From assembly GCA_004556975.1 (NCBI GenBank), contig SFFD01000026.1, positions 1 to 17,152 of the forward strand: a stretch of DNA of 17,152 nucleotides, read 5' to 3'. Every line of letters starts with the position of its first letter. Within the stretch, counting starts at the first letter, position 1. This DNA is from Oscillospiraceae bacterium. Its GTDB lineage: Bacteria; Bacillota; Clostridia; Oscillospirales; Ruminococcaceae. Shown in pieces: positions 6,334 through 13,658 of the stretch. The position numbers and the translations under genes were made by a program. The notes beneath the pieces are model-generated. The model did no database searches and was not told where the DNA came from. It saw only the letters and a list, made by a program, of their open reading frames with translations.

Positions 6334-7620
6334 ATGCAGAATGCTGCGGCAATAATTTATACAAGCGGCTGCGGCGCTTTGTATAAGAACTGCCCGCCCG
6401 CACTCGGCGAATTGGTTTTTCGACCTGTACTGGGGTGGGTAAATGCCGCGCTTGACGCTCTTGAAATTTCTGACAGATGCTATGTAAGATATGAGGGCGA
6501 AGACGCTTTGGAAGAACTGGCGAAAGATTCACCTGTTTTTGTACATTCCAAAGATGCGGGACATCCCGCTCTTTCTGCAAATGACTGGGTAAAAAAGCGA
6601 GAGGACAAAAATATCGTTGTACTTTGTGCAGAAGCACCTTTTGTTGACGAAGCTTCCATAAAAGGCGCTTTTACCCATCATATTGAAAATAACTATGATA
6701 TGACTGTTCTTGCCTCCGGCGGAAGAACGGCTTTTATTAAGGAACTCACAAACAGTGCGTTCTGGGTGAAAGGCGCGTTTCTGTCGGAGCTTTTTAGCAG
6801 CGCAGACCCGGAAGACAAGGACGGCAAGGGCTTTATTTCCGCTGCGCTTAAAGTAATTTCCGGCAAGGGTACGGTTGCGGGTACTTTTGTCACCGGAAAG
6901 CCGGAGCTTAATATGCGTGCGGGAACCCCGGAGGAGCTTTTGACCCTCAACGCTGCCGCAAGAACCGCCGTGTTCAAAAAGCTCTGCGCCGAGGGCGTGA
7001 GATTTATCTGCACCGACGGAATTATTATCGAGCCTTCCGTAAAAATCGGAGCGGGCACAAAGATTTTGCCGGGATCAATAATCAAAGGCAGCACCACCAT
7101 AGGCGAGGGCTGCATTATCGGCCCCAACAGCTATATTGAAGACAGCGTGATAGGCGACAATACGGAAGTGAACTCCACCCAGGTTCGCTCATCAACCCTT
7201 GAAAACGGGGTAAAGATAGGCCCGTTCAGTCAGGTTCGCCCAAATTGCATAATTCATGACGGCTGCAAAATAGGCGACTATGTGGAAATTAAAAATTCAG
7301 AAGTCGGAGCACGCACCGCAATAGCTCATCTTACATATGTGGGAGATTCGGATGTGGGCGAGGGCGTCAATTTCGGCTGCGGGTGCTGCATTGCAAACTA
7401 TGACGGGCAGAACAAGCACCGTACAAAGATAGGCGACCATGCATTTCTCGGCTGTAACACCAACCTTATTGCGCCGGTGGAGCTTGGCGACTTTGCCTAT
7501 ACCGCCGCAGGCAGCACCATCACGAAGAACGTTCCCGACTATGCGCTTGCCGTGGGCCGTGCAAAGCAGGAAAATATTGCGGACTGGGTCAAAAAGCACG
7601 ACGCGATAAAGATTAAATAA
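6334..7620 (+). CDS. glmU: GlmU-like protein: intact glucosamine-1-P acetyltransferase domain, degenerate uridylyltransferase domain
   Basis: 428 residues; the bifunctional enzyme is about 456. Residues 230-428 form the left-handed beta-helix of hexapeptide repeats with the GlmU acetyltransferase signature: HLTYVGD (H332, the catalytic base) and NYDGQNKHRTKIGD, then NLIAPVEL. This half should acetylate glucosamine-1-phosphate with acetyl-CoA. The N-terminal half keeps the fold outline (IIYTSGCG at the start, NMRAGTPEEL near 193-202) but has lost the nucleotide-binding signature LAAGxGTRM. The aligned residues read YTSGCGALY, so Arg18 becomes Leu16 and Lys25 of the PKVL motif becomes Pro or Ala. 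The Mg-binding Asp105 of GDVPL becomes Glu100 (CAEAPF). UTP transfer is therefore doubtful. Start choice: ATG 6334 with GGAGG at 6321-6325, not GTG 6325, which overlaps that site. prs follows 86 bases downstream, the common Firmicutes order. Confidence 0.88.
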   Translation: MQNAAAIIYTSGCGALYKNCPPALGELVFRPVLGWVNAALDALEISDRCYVRYEGEDALEELAKDSPVFVHSKDAGHPALSANDWVKKREDKNIVVLCAEAPFVDEASIKGAFTHHIENNYDMTVLASGGRTAFIKELTNSAFWVKGAFLSELFSSADPEDKDGKGFISAALKVISGKGTVAGTFVTGKPELNMRAGTPEELLTLNAAARTAVFKKLCAEGVRFICTDGIIIEPSVKIGAGTKILPGSIIKGSTTIGEGCIIGPNSYIEDSVIGDNTEVNSTQVRSSTLENGVKIGPFSQVRPNCIIHDGCKIGDYVEIKNSEVGARTAIAHLTYVGDSDVGEGVNFGCGCCIANYDGQNKHRTKIGDHAFLGCNTNLIAPVELGDFAYTAAGSTITKNVPDYALAVGRAKQENIADWVKKHDAIKIK

Positions 7621-7706
7621 GACGAAAAAAAGCGCAACATAAAAATGTTTTTTATAGCCAAAAAGCTTAAAAATAAAACACCATGAGTTAATAGGAGAGA
7701 GCAAAA

Positions 7707-8672
7707 ATGAATATCCACGGGAAGGACATTAAAATTTTTACCGGCAACGCGTATCCGAAAGCAGCGGAAGATATTGCAAAGAACCTTGGGCTTCCGCTTG
7801 GCAAATGTGCTGTAGGTCATTTTGCAGACGGCGAAGTTTCCGTTTCTCCGGAAGAATCCGTCCGCGGTTCCGATGTATTTATCGTGCAGTCCACCTGCAA
7901 CCCGGTAAATGACAACCTTATGGAGCTTATCATAATGATTGACGCTTTCCGCAGGGCCTCTGCCGGAAGAATCACCGCCGTTATCCCTTATTTCGGATAT
8001 GCCCGCCAGGACAGAAAAGCAAAGGCAAGGGACCCGATTTCTGCAAAGGTTGTGGCAAATATGCTTACAGCCGCAGGAGCGGACAGAGTCCTTACAATGG
8101 ATCTTCATGCTGCACAGATTCAGGGATTTTTTGATATTCCTGTTGACCACCTTATGGGTGCGCCGATTCTTACTCCTTATTTCCAGCCCATTGTTCACCA
8201 TCACGAGGATGAGTACGTTGCAGTTTCTCCCGACCATGGCAGCGTAAACCGCGTTCGTAAATTTGCCGAAAAGCTCGACATTCCGCTTGCGATAATTGAC
8301 AAGCGCCGTCCCAAAGCGAACGTTTCTGAAGTTATGAACATCATCGGCGACGTTAAGGGCAAAAAGTGCATCATCATGGACGATATGGTTGACACCGCGG
8401 GTACTCTCTGCGGTGCTGCAAAGGCACTTATCGAAATTGGCGGCGCACTTTCTGTAACCGCCTGCGCAACCCACGGTCCGCTTTCCGGTCCTGCCATCGA
8501 GCGTATTCAGAACAGCGTTCTGGACGAGCTTGTGCTCCTCGACACCATTCCGATAAGCGAAGAAAAGCGCGCCGCCTGCGACAAAATCACCGTTCTGCCC
8601 GTTGCACCGGTCTTTGCTGAAGCTATCGAGCGTATTTACGGCGACCGCCCGGTAAGCCCGCTTTTCATCTGA
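7707..8672 (+). CDS. prs: Ribose-phosphate pyrophosphokinase (PRPP synthetase)
   Basis: This 321-residue class I enzyme makes PRPP from ribose-5-phosphate and ATP for purine, pyrimidine, NAD, His and Trp synthesis. Visible motifs are the flexible loop YARQDRKAKARDPISAK (98-114), the metal/ATP motif MDLHAAQIQGFF (131-142), SPDHGSVNRVR (174-184), the ribose-5-phosphate/PRPP loop DDMVDTAGT (225-233) and THGPLSGPA near 256. Nothing is missing. AGGAGAG lies eight or nine bases before ATG 7707. The gene is probably co-transcribed with glmU. A five-base AT hairpin with a short T-run at 7636-7653 is too weak to call a terminator. A perfect terminator follows at 8694-8723. The neighbouring pncB (convergent) uses PRPP. 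Confidence 0.97.
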   Translation: MNIHGKDIKIFTGNAYPKAAEDIAKNLGLPLGKCAVGHFADGEVSVSPEESVRGSDVFIVQSTCNPVNDNLMELIIMIDAFRRASAGRITAVIPYFGYARQDRKAKARDPISAKVVANMLTAAGADRVLTMDLHAAQIQGFFDIPVDHLMGAPILTPYFQPIVHHHEDEYVAVSPDHGSVNRVRKFAEKLDIPLAIIDKRRPKANVSEVMNIIGDVKGKKCIIMDDMVDTAGTLCGAAKALIEIGGALSVTACATHGPLSGPAIERIQNSVLDELVLLDTIPISEEKRAACDKITVLPVAPVFAEAIERIYGDRPVSPLFI

Positions 8673-8693
8673 TAAATTCATATTTTAAAGAAG

Positions 8694-8723
8694 AAAAAAG
8701 TCCGGCATATGCCGGACTTTTTT
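8694..8723 (+). terminator. Rho-independent terminator of glmU-prs
   Basis: AGTCCGGC (8699-8706) pairs with GCCGGACT (8711-8718) around an ATAT loop. An A-run lies before it and a six-base T-run after. It begins 22 bases after the prs stop. Confidence 0.9.
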
Positions 8724-8736
8724 ATGTACGGAAATT

Positions 8737-8798
8737 TTTGAGCACGGGTTTGAACATTACATAAAAAATGAGCACGGAGCAAAAGCTCCGTGCTCAAA
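8737..8798. repeat. Non-coding copies of the 10-mer TTTGAGCACG, one inside a terminator arm
   Basis: One direct copy of TTTGAGCACG is at 8737-8746. A reverse-complement copy is at 8789-8798, forming one arm of the pncB terminator hairpin. Four further exact copies lie in coding sequence at 792-801, 1044-1053, 9550-9559 and 9771-9780, all with TTTGAGCACG on the plus strand. A near-copy is at 265-274. Confidence 0.6.
8761..8796 (-). terminator. Rho-independent terminator of pncB
   Basis: A perfect 12-bp stem, TGAGCACGGAGC (8769-8780) with its complement (8785-8796), has a 4-nt loop. On the minus strand it is followed by a T-run, complementary to the A-run at 8763-8768. It lies just beyond the pncB stop. 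Confidence 0.9.
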
Positions 8799-8814
8799 CT
8801 TTAATTTTAGGTAA

Positions 8815-10263
8815 TTAATAGGCGGGCTTGTTAAGCAGATCGTTGCGCAGATTCCAAAGCTTTTCGGAAAGGTCAACATAGTATTTGTGGGGATTTTTGA
8901 AGCGCTTTACCTCGTCCCAAAGGGTATCCACCTGCTCTGCGCAGTATTTTTTGATTTCCTTGAGGGAGGGGCTTTCATAAACGCATTTTCCATTTTCAAA
9001 AATCGGAACAAGCATGCGCTTTGCGGTTACATTGGTAAGCTCTTTTTTCTTCCATGTGCTTTCGGGGTCGAAAATCGTAAACGGCTTGGAAGTATCGGGC
9101 GCTGGTTCGTCATAAAGGCTTATGTAATCCGCCATGGCCTTGCCGCTTTCGTTGGAATAGAAGCGGTAGAAGGTCTTAAAGCCCGGAATGGTTATTTTTT
9201 CTGTGCTTTCGCTTATCTTGATAACCGGATCAAGAACGCTGTTTCTTTCTACGGCTGCAAGCTTATATACACAGCCGAAAACAGGGTCGCTCTTTGCGGT
9301 GATAAGATTTTCGCCCACGCCGAAGCTGTTAAGCTGCGCGCCCTGGCGCAAAAGCTCGCTGATAAGATATTCGTCAAGAGAGTTTGAAGCAACTATTCCG
9401 CAATCGGGATAACCTGCGTCGTCAAGCATTTTACGAGCCTTTACGGAAAGATATGCAATGTCGCCGCTGTCTATACGAATTCCCTTTGGGCGGTAGCCCA
9501 TTGGCTTGAGCACTTCGTCAAACACCTTGATGGCGTTGGGAATTCCTGATTTGAGCACGTTATAGGTATCCACAAGCAAAGTGCAGTTGTCGGGATAAAT
9601 TTCTGCATAGGCCTTGAACGCTTCGTATTCCGAGCCCATGAGCTGAACCCAGCTGTGCGCCATGGTTCCCACTGCGGGAACGCCGTAATCACGGTCGGTG
9701 ATCGCACAGGCGGTGGCTCCCACGCCGCCGATATACGCCGCGCGGGCGCCGAGAATGGCTGCGTCCGCGTTTTGAGCACGGCGGGAGCCAAACTCCATAA
9801 CGGGGCGGCCATCCGCCGCGCGGGCGATACGGTTCGCTTTGGTGGCGATAAGGCTTTGGTGGTTGGCAATAAGCAGAGTTACGGTTTCCACAAGCTGAGC
9901 CTGCACTGCAGGGCCTTTAACTACGATAATAGGCTCTCTCGGGAAAATGGGAGTACCCTCCGGAATACTCCAGACGTCGCATTTGAATTCAAAGTTTCGC
10001 AGATAGCTTAAAAATTTTTCGGAAAAGCATTTTTTACTGCGAAGAAATTCTATGTCGTCATCAGTAAAACGAAGATTTTTCATATAGTCGATAAGCTGTT
10101 CCAGTCCCGCGAAGATGGCAAAGCCGCCGTCATCGGGAATCCGGCGGAAGAACACGTCAAAAACCGCAACAGTGTCTTCCATACCCTTTTCGAGGTAGCC
10201 GTTCATCATAGTAAGCTCGTAAAAATCCGTGAGCATGCTCAGGTTTCGTTCGTCCCTGTTCAT
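8815..10263 (-). CDS. pncB: Nicotinate phosphoribosyltransferase
   Basis: This 482-residue enzyme converts nicotinate and PRPP to nicotinate mononucleotide with ATP hydrolysis, the first step of Preiss-Handler NAD salvage. The N-terminus has the family signature LTDFYELTMM (11-20). MEFGSRRAQ (156-164) and GTMAHSWVQ (199-207) follow; the latter holds H203, matching the autophosphorylated histidine. RIDSGDIAYLS binds the phosphoribosyl group, and SFGVGENLIT is also present. Length and motifs are normal. ATG 10261-10263 follows GGAG at 8-base spacing. Its own promoter is at 10325-10353, and the leader carries a GC hairpin (10291-10305). It faces prs, which makes its cosubstrate. Two exact copies of the TTTGAGCACG repeat fall inside the gene, in different reading frames. 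Confidence 0.96.
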   Translation of the reverse strand: MNRDERNLSMLTDFYELTMMNGYLEKGMEDTVAVFDVFFRRIPDDGGFAIFAGLEQLIDYMKNLRFTDDDIEFLRSKKCFSEKFLSYLRNFEFKCDVWSIPEGTPIFPREPIIVVKGPAVQAQLVETVTLLIANHQSLIATKANRIARAADGRPVMEFGSRRAQNADAAILGARAAYIGGVGATACAITDRDYGVPAVGTMAHSWVQLMGSEYEAFKAYAEIYPDNCTLLVDTYNVLKSGIPNAIKVFDEVLKPMGYRPKGIRIDSGDIAYLSVKARKMLDDAGYPDCGIVASNSLDEYLISELLRQGAQLNSFGVGENLITAKSDPVFGCVYKLAAVERNSVLDPVIKISESTEKITIPGFKTFYRFYSNESGKAMADYISLYDEPAPDTSKPFTIFDPESTWKKKELTNVTAKRMLVPIFENGKCVYESPSLKEIKKYCAEQVDTLWDEVKRFKNPHKYYVDLSEKLWNLRNDLLNKPAY

Positions 10264-10286
10264 AATTTACACTCCTTCGGAATACC

Positions 10287-10305
10287 AAAAGGCGCATTTT
10301 GCGCC
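10287..10305 (-). terminator. Hairpin with short T-run between ade and pncB, in the pncB leader
   Basis: On the minus strand GGCGC and GCGCC pair around AAAAT (10291-10305), followed by TTTTGG. It may end ade transcripts. It lies downstream of the predicted pncB start site (about 10318), so it is also part of the pncB leader and could attenuate it. The T-run is only four bases. Confidence 0.45.
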
Positions 10306-10324
10306 GGGCATTACATCCGCTTTT

Positions 10325-10353
10325 ATATTAGCACGATTTTATTGTTTTTTCAA
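10325..10353 (-). promoter_or_regulatory. Promoter of pncB
   Basis: On the minus strand TTGAAA (10348-10353), a 17-base spacer and TAATAT (10325-10330) preceded by TGC form an extended -10 promoter. The leader is about 55 nt and includes the hairpin at 10291-10305. Confidence 0.65.
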
Positions 10354-10367
10354 TGTAAATATAAAAC

Positions 10368-12062
10368 TTAATCAGCAAAAAGAGGAACTATCGACCAGCT
10401 TTCGCTGCTGAAAAGTCCGTGCGTAGTCATTTTTATTTTCGGAATTACGGGAAGGCTTACAAAGGCCATGGTCATAAAAGGCTCAATGTCGGAAGGTACG
10501 CCGAGGGCGTGAACGCTTTCGCGGACGGCTTCGTTCTGTTTAGCTACGTCGCTTGCCGGAGAATCTGTCATAATTCCGGCATAGGGCAAAGGCATTTCCG
10601 CAACCACCGAACCTTTTCTTATAACTACCATTCCGCCGCCCAGCCCGCGCACGCGGTTTGCTGCGAAAGCCATATCCGCTTCGCCGGTGCCGATGACAAT
10701 CAGGTTATGGGAATCGTGAGAAACAGAAGCGGCAATGGCGCCATCCTTAAGACCGATTCCGCGGATAAATCCAAGGCCTGTGTGACCTGTATTTCTGTGT
10801 CGTTCGATAACCGCAAGCTTGAGGATGTCCTTTTCGGTATCGACGCCGTTATTATTGCTAAAGTCGATGTCAAGCAGCGCTTCTTCCGTTATAAGCTGGT
10901 GCTTGACAAGGTCTATTACACGGCATTTGCGGATTCCCGAAGCAGCAATGTGAAAATCCTTTTCGCAAAGGGAAGAAAGATTGAACGAATGGAGCACACG
11001 CTCTTTAAGCGCGGCAGAAATTTTAGGATTTTCAAATTCCTCAAGCTTTCCCGCAGAAACCACTTTTTTGCCAAGGTGGTAAACGTCGCAGACCGAAACG
11101 GAATCAAGGTCATCAAGCACCGCAAGGTTTGCGGAATAACCCGGCGCTACAGCGCCTTCGTTTTTAAGGCCAAAGGCTTCCGCCGCCTGAAGCGTCGCCA
11201 TTCTTATGCCGGTTACGGCGCTTTTGCCTGCTTTTACGGCAAGGCGGATTATGTCGTCAATATGACCGTTTGCAATAAGGTCGGCGGCGTGCTTGTCGTC
11301 GGTGACAAGAAGGCAGCGACGGTTCCATGGGTCGTCAAAAAGGTCAATAAGACCGTAAAGGTTGCGCGCCGCGGTACCGTTTCTTATCATAACACGCTGC
11401 CCTTTACGGATGCGCTCCTTCGCTTCATCCGCAGAGGAACATTCGTGGTCGTCGCGAATGCCGGCGGCAACATATTTGTCAAGATCGCGGCCGGACAGAA
11501 GGGGAGCGTGCCCGTTTATAACCTTGCCTTTAGCTTTTGCGGAATTTATTTTGTCCATAACTCCTTTGTCGCCGGAAACAACGCCCACATAATTCATCAT
11601 TTCCGCAAGACCGAGCACACGGGAACGGCGATAGAAAGGATCTATATCCGCGGCGGAAAGCTCCGCTCCGGATTCGTCAAACGAGGTTGCCGGTACGCAT
11701 GAGGGAACCATAATATACATATCAAGGGGAAGCCCTTCGCTTGCTTCAAGCATAAACTCAATGCCTTCGCTTCCGCAGACATTTGCAATTTCGTGAGGGT
11801 CTGAAACAACGGCGGAGGTGCCGTGCAATACTGCGGCGCGGGCAAACTCCGCAGGAAGCATCATGGTGCTTTCAATGTGTATATGTCCGTCTATAAAACC
11901 GGGGCAGATATATTTGCCCGAGACATCATGAACACAGTCTGCATCCGCTTCGGAATAATCGCCGACTCCGATAATTCTTTCGTCTTCAATAAGTACGTTT
12001 GCTTTTTCAAGCTCATCGGTGAAAACATTGACCACCGTTCCGCCTTTAAGCAGCGTTTTCAT
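10368..12062 (-). CDS. ade: Adenine deaminase
   Basis: This 564-residue amidohydrolase deaminates adenine to hypoxanthine and ammonia in purine salvage. The metal-binding signature PGFIDGHIHIEST spans 54-66 (H60, H62). SDPHEIANV (86-94) follows, and later DDHECSS. The C-terminal domain has SHDSHNLIVIG and VRGLGGGMVV. The protein closes with FVSLPVIPKIKMTTHGLF, the C-terminal signature of bacterial Ade. Full length. ATG 12060-12062 follows a GGGGG ribosome-binding site. A consensus-like promoter at 12094-12122 makes it independent of the MATE gene upstream. pncB lies 104 bases downstream on the same strand but has its own promoter. The 427-residue open frame on the opposite strand is a shadow. 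Confidence 0.96.
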   Translation of the reverse strand: MKTLLKGGTVVNVFTDELEKANVLIEDERIIGVGDYSEADADCVHDVSGKYICPGFIDGHIHIESTMMLPAEFARAAVLHGTSAVVSDPHEIANVCGSEGIEFMLEASEGLPLDMYIMVPSCVPATSFDESGAELSAADIDPFYRRSRVLGLAEMMNYVGVVSGDKGVMDKINSAKAKGKVINGHAPLLSGRDLDKYVAAGIRDDHECSSADEAKERIRKGQRVMIRNGTAARNLYGLIDLFDDPWNRRCLLVTDDKHAADLIANGHIDDIIRLAVKAGKSAVTGIRMATLQAAEAFGLKNEGAVAPGYSANLAVLDDLDSVSVCDVYHLGKKVVSAGKLEEFENPKISAALKERVLHSFNLSSLCEKDFHIAASGIRKCRVIDLVKHQLITEEALLDIDFSNNNGVDTEKDILKLAVIERHRNTGHTGLGFIRGIGLKDGAIAASVSHDSHNLIVIGTGEADMAFAANRVRGLGGGMVVIRKGSVVAEMPLPYAGIMTDSPASDVAKQNEAVRESVHALGVPSDIEPFMTMAFVSLPVIPKIKMTTHGLFSSESWSIVPLFAD

Positions 12063-12093
12063 AATAAATTCCCCCTTTGTTCTGTATAATATA

Positions 12094-12122
12094 ATAATAT
12101 ATCTTTACATACTGTATGTCAA
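12094..12122 (-). promoter_or_regulatory. Promoter of ade
   Basis: On the minus strand a perfect TTGACA (12117-12122), a 17-base spacer and TATTAT (12094-12099) give a leader of about 25 nt. The -35 starts 11 bases after the end of the MATE gene, with no GC-rich terminator between. Confidence 0.75.
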
Positions 12123-12132
12123 AAGCTTTTTT

Positions 12133-13470
12133 TCAGCATTTTTTGCCGCAGCCCCACGCGTGAATCTGCTTTAAATAAAGCGCAATGCCGATGGAGCCGG
12201 TGATGATTTCTGCCGCGGGGAACGCGATCCATGTGTAGTTAAGCCCGATGAAAGACATAGCGTAGAAAATCGGGATGAGACAGAAAATCTGGCGCGAAAG
12301 GGTGAGCAGCACGCTGGGCGCGGCTTTGCCTATGGCTTGGAAGAAAATCGGCATCATAAGCGAAAATGTTGCCGGAACAAAGCTGATTCCGATTATGCGC
12401 AGGGCAACGCGCCCGATTTCAAACACCTTTTCGGAATTTGAGAATATGCCGAGGAGCTGCACCGGAATAAGCTCAAAGCACGCAGTACCGATAATCATAA
12501 ATGCCGCAGTTATACCGGCTGCGATTTTAAGGGTGCGGCGAACGCGCGTGTAATTTTCCATGGCGTAGTTGTAGCTGATAATGGGCACCATGCAGGTTTG
12601 CAGTCCGGTGAGCGGAATGAAGAAAAACGACTGGATTTTGTAATACAGCCCGAGTACGGTGACTGCTTCATCGCAAAAATGCATCAGAATCATATTAAGC
12701 GCCATAATGTAAACCGTATAAAGCGACTGCATGAGTATGGATGGATATCCGAGTATGAAAATGCTTTTGGTATAGAAAAGGAATTTGTACGGCGCGGGCG
12801 GGCGGCGCAGACCTTTTATTCCGGTGATGACCGCCGCGAGCACTTGTCCGCAAACGGTGGCAACCGCTGCACCGGCTATGCCCATTTTCGGGCAGCCGAA
12901 CATGCCGAAAATCATAATCGGGTCAAGCACGATATTGCAGACTGCACCCGTAATCTGCGCAATCATAGGCAGGGTCATGTTGCCCTCCGCCTGATGAACC
13001 TTTGTGAAAATGCTTTCGGTAAAAAGTCCGATGCTGCCGACGCACACGATGTTTCCGTAGGTTACGGCGTACTCCACCGCAAGAGGGTCGCTGGCGGAAA
13101 GGTTAATGAAAAACCGCATGGAGAGGAAAGACACAAGAGCAAACACCGTCCACATAATCAGAGATATTACAAAGCCGCAGCCGGCGGTTTCGTTGGCGGA
13201 ATCTTCGTGCTTTTCCGCATAAAAACGCGCCATAAGCGTGTTTACGCCAACGCCTGTTCCCACCGCAAGGGCAATGGCAATAAGCTGAATCGGATAGACA
13301 ACGGAAAGAGCGGTCAAGCCATGTTCGGAGTATTTTCCTACAAAGAAGCTGTCCACAATGTTGTAAAGCGCCTGAATAAGCAGCGCCAGCATAACCGGCG
13401 GTGCGATTTTAAGCAGCACTTTGCCAATGCTTTCCGTTCCGTAAAAAGAAGGGTCGGTGCCCTTGCGCAT
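12133..13470 (-). CDS. MATE-family multidrug/toxin efflux transporter
   Basis: This 445-residue, highly hydrophobic protein has about twelve predicted membrane helices in two similar halves. The N-terminal segment PVMLALLIQALYNIVDSFFVGKY is the typical first MATE helix, and GVGVNTLMARFYAE follows. The second half repeats the pattern around PSILMQSLYTVYIMALN and PIISYNYAMENY. These are features of the DinF/NorM group of cation-coupled exporters in the plasma membrane. The substrate cannot be predicted. GGAGGTG lies before ATG 13468-13470. The predicted leader is about 138 nt and contains three hairpins, the last touching the ribosome-binding site, which suggests post-initiation control (inference). 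It lies downstream of ftsH on the same strand. Confidence 0.93.
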   Translation of the reverse strand: MRKGTDPSFYGTESIGKVLLKIAPPVMLALLIQALYNIVDSFFVGKYSEHGLTALSVVYPIQLIAIALAVGTGVGVNTLMARFYAEKHEDSANETAGCGFVISLIMWTVFALVSFLSMRFFINLSASDPLAVEYAVTYGNIVCVGSIGLFTESIFTKVHQAEGNMTLPMIAQITGAVCNIVLDPIMIFGMFGCPKMGIAGAAVATVCGQVLAAVITGIKGLRRPPAPYKFLFYTKSIFILGYPSILMQSLYTVYIMALNMILMHFCDEAVTVLGLYYKIQSFFFIPLTGLQTCMVPIISYNYAMENYTRVRRTLKIAAGITAAFMIIGTACFELIPVQLLGIFSNSEKVFEIGRVALRIIGISFVPATFSLMMPIFFQAIGKAAPSVLLTLSRQIFCLIPIFYAMSFIGLNYTWIAFPAAEIITGSIGIALYLKQIHAWGCGKKC

Positions 13471-13482
13471 AAAAACACCTCC

Positions 13483-13600
13483 AAAGCGCGCGTGCGGCGC
13501 TTTTTTGCAAAGTTAAGGCGCCCATTCTGCAAAATGCAGAGCGGGCGCTTTTGTTTAATTCCAAAGACTGAAAAAAGCGCTGCAAAACAACGCTTTTTTT
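13483..13600 (-). promoter_or_regulatory. Structured leader of the MATE gene, three hairpins with an alternative pairing
   Basis: Read in transcription order, hairpin A has arms at 13591-13599 and 13571-13579 (GCG core, A/T flank). Hairpin B spans 13515-13551 (GCGCCC outer stem, CTGCA inner stem). Hairpin C has arms at 13497-13503 and 13483-13489 (GCGCTTT) and ends one base before the GGAGG site. The 3' arm of A (13571-13580) and the 5' arm of C (13497-13506) are perfect 10-base complements, so A plus C and an A-C pairing exclude each other. Hairpin A may also terminate ftsH. Confidence 0.45.
13571..13600 (-). terminator. Putative terminator after ftsH
   Basis: A nine-base stem (13571-13579 with 13591-13599) has an 11-nt loop and A/T-runs on both sides. 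It lies about 60 bases beyond the ftsH stop. It also follows the predicted MATE promoter, so it is inside that leader. Confidence 0.5.
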
Positions 13601-13614
13601 CGGTGAACGGATAT

Positions 13615-13642
13615 ATTATATATGAATAATAAAAAAATGCAA
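13615..13642 (-). promoter_or_regulatory. Promoter of the MATE gene
   Basis: On the minus strand TTGCAT (13637-13642), a 16-base spacer and a perfect TATAAT (13615-13620) lie between the ftsH stop and the first leader hairpin. The transcript would start about 13608. Confidence 0.6.
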
Positions 13643-13658
13643 GAAAAATTTTTGCGGC

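Noticed and set aside
7636..7653. Terminator between glmU and prs
   Set aside because: The stem is only five AT-rich bases; readthrough into prs is more likely.
7539..8681. 380-codon minus-strand open frame opposite prs
   Set aside because: It overlaps the whole of prs, has no ribosome-binding site and its composition is that of a codon-bias shadow.
10419..11702. 427-codon plus-strand open frame opposite ade
   Set aside because: It is a shadow of a clearly identified adenine deaminase.
13483..13600. Guanidine (ykkC/mini-ykkC) riboswitch before the MATE gene
   Set aside because: The hairpin loops do not show the ACGR signature and the layout does not match a class I know.
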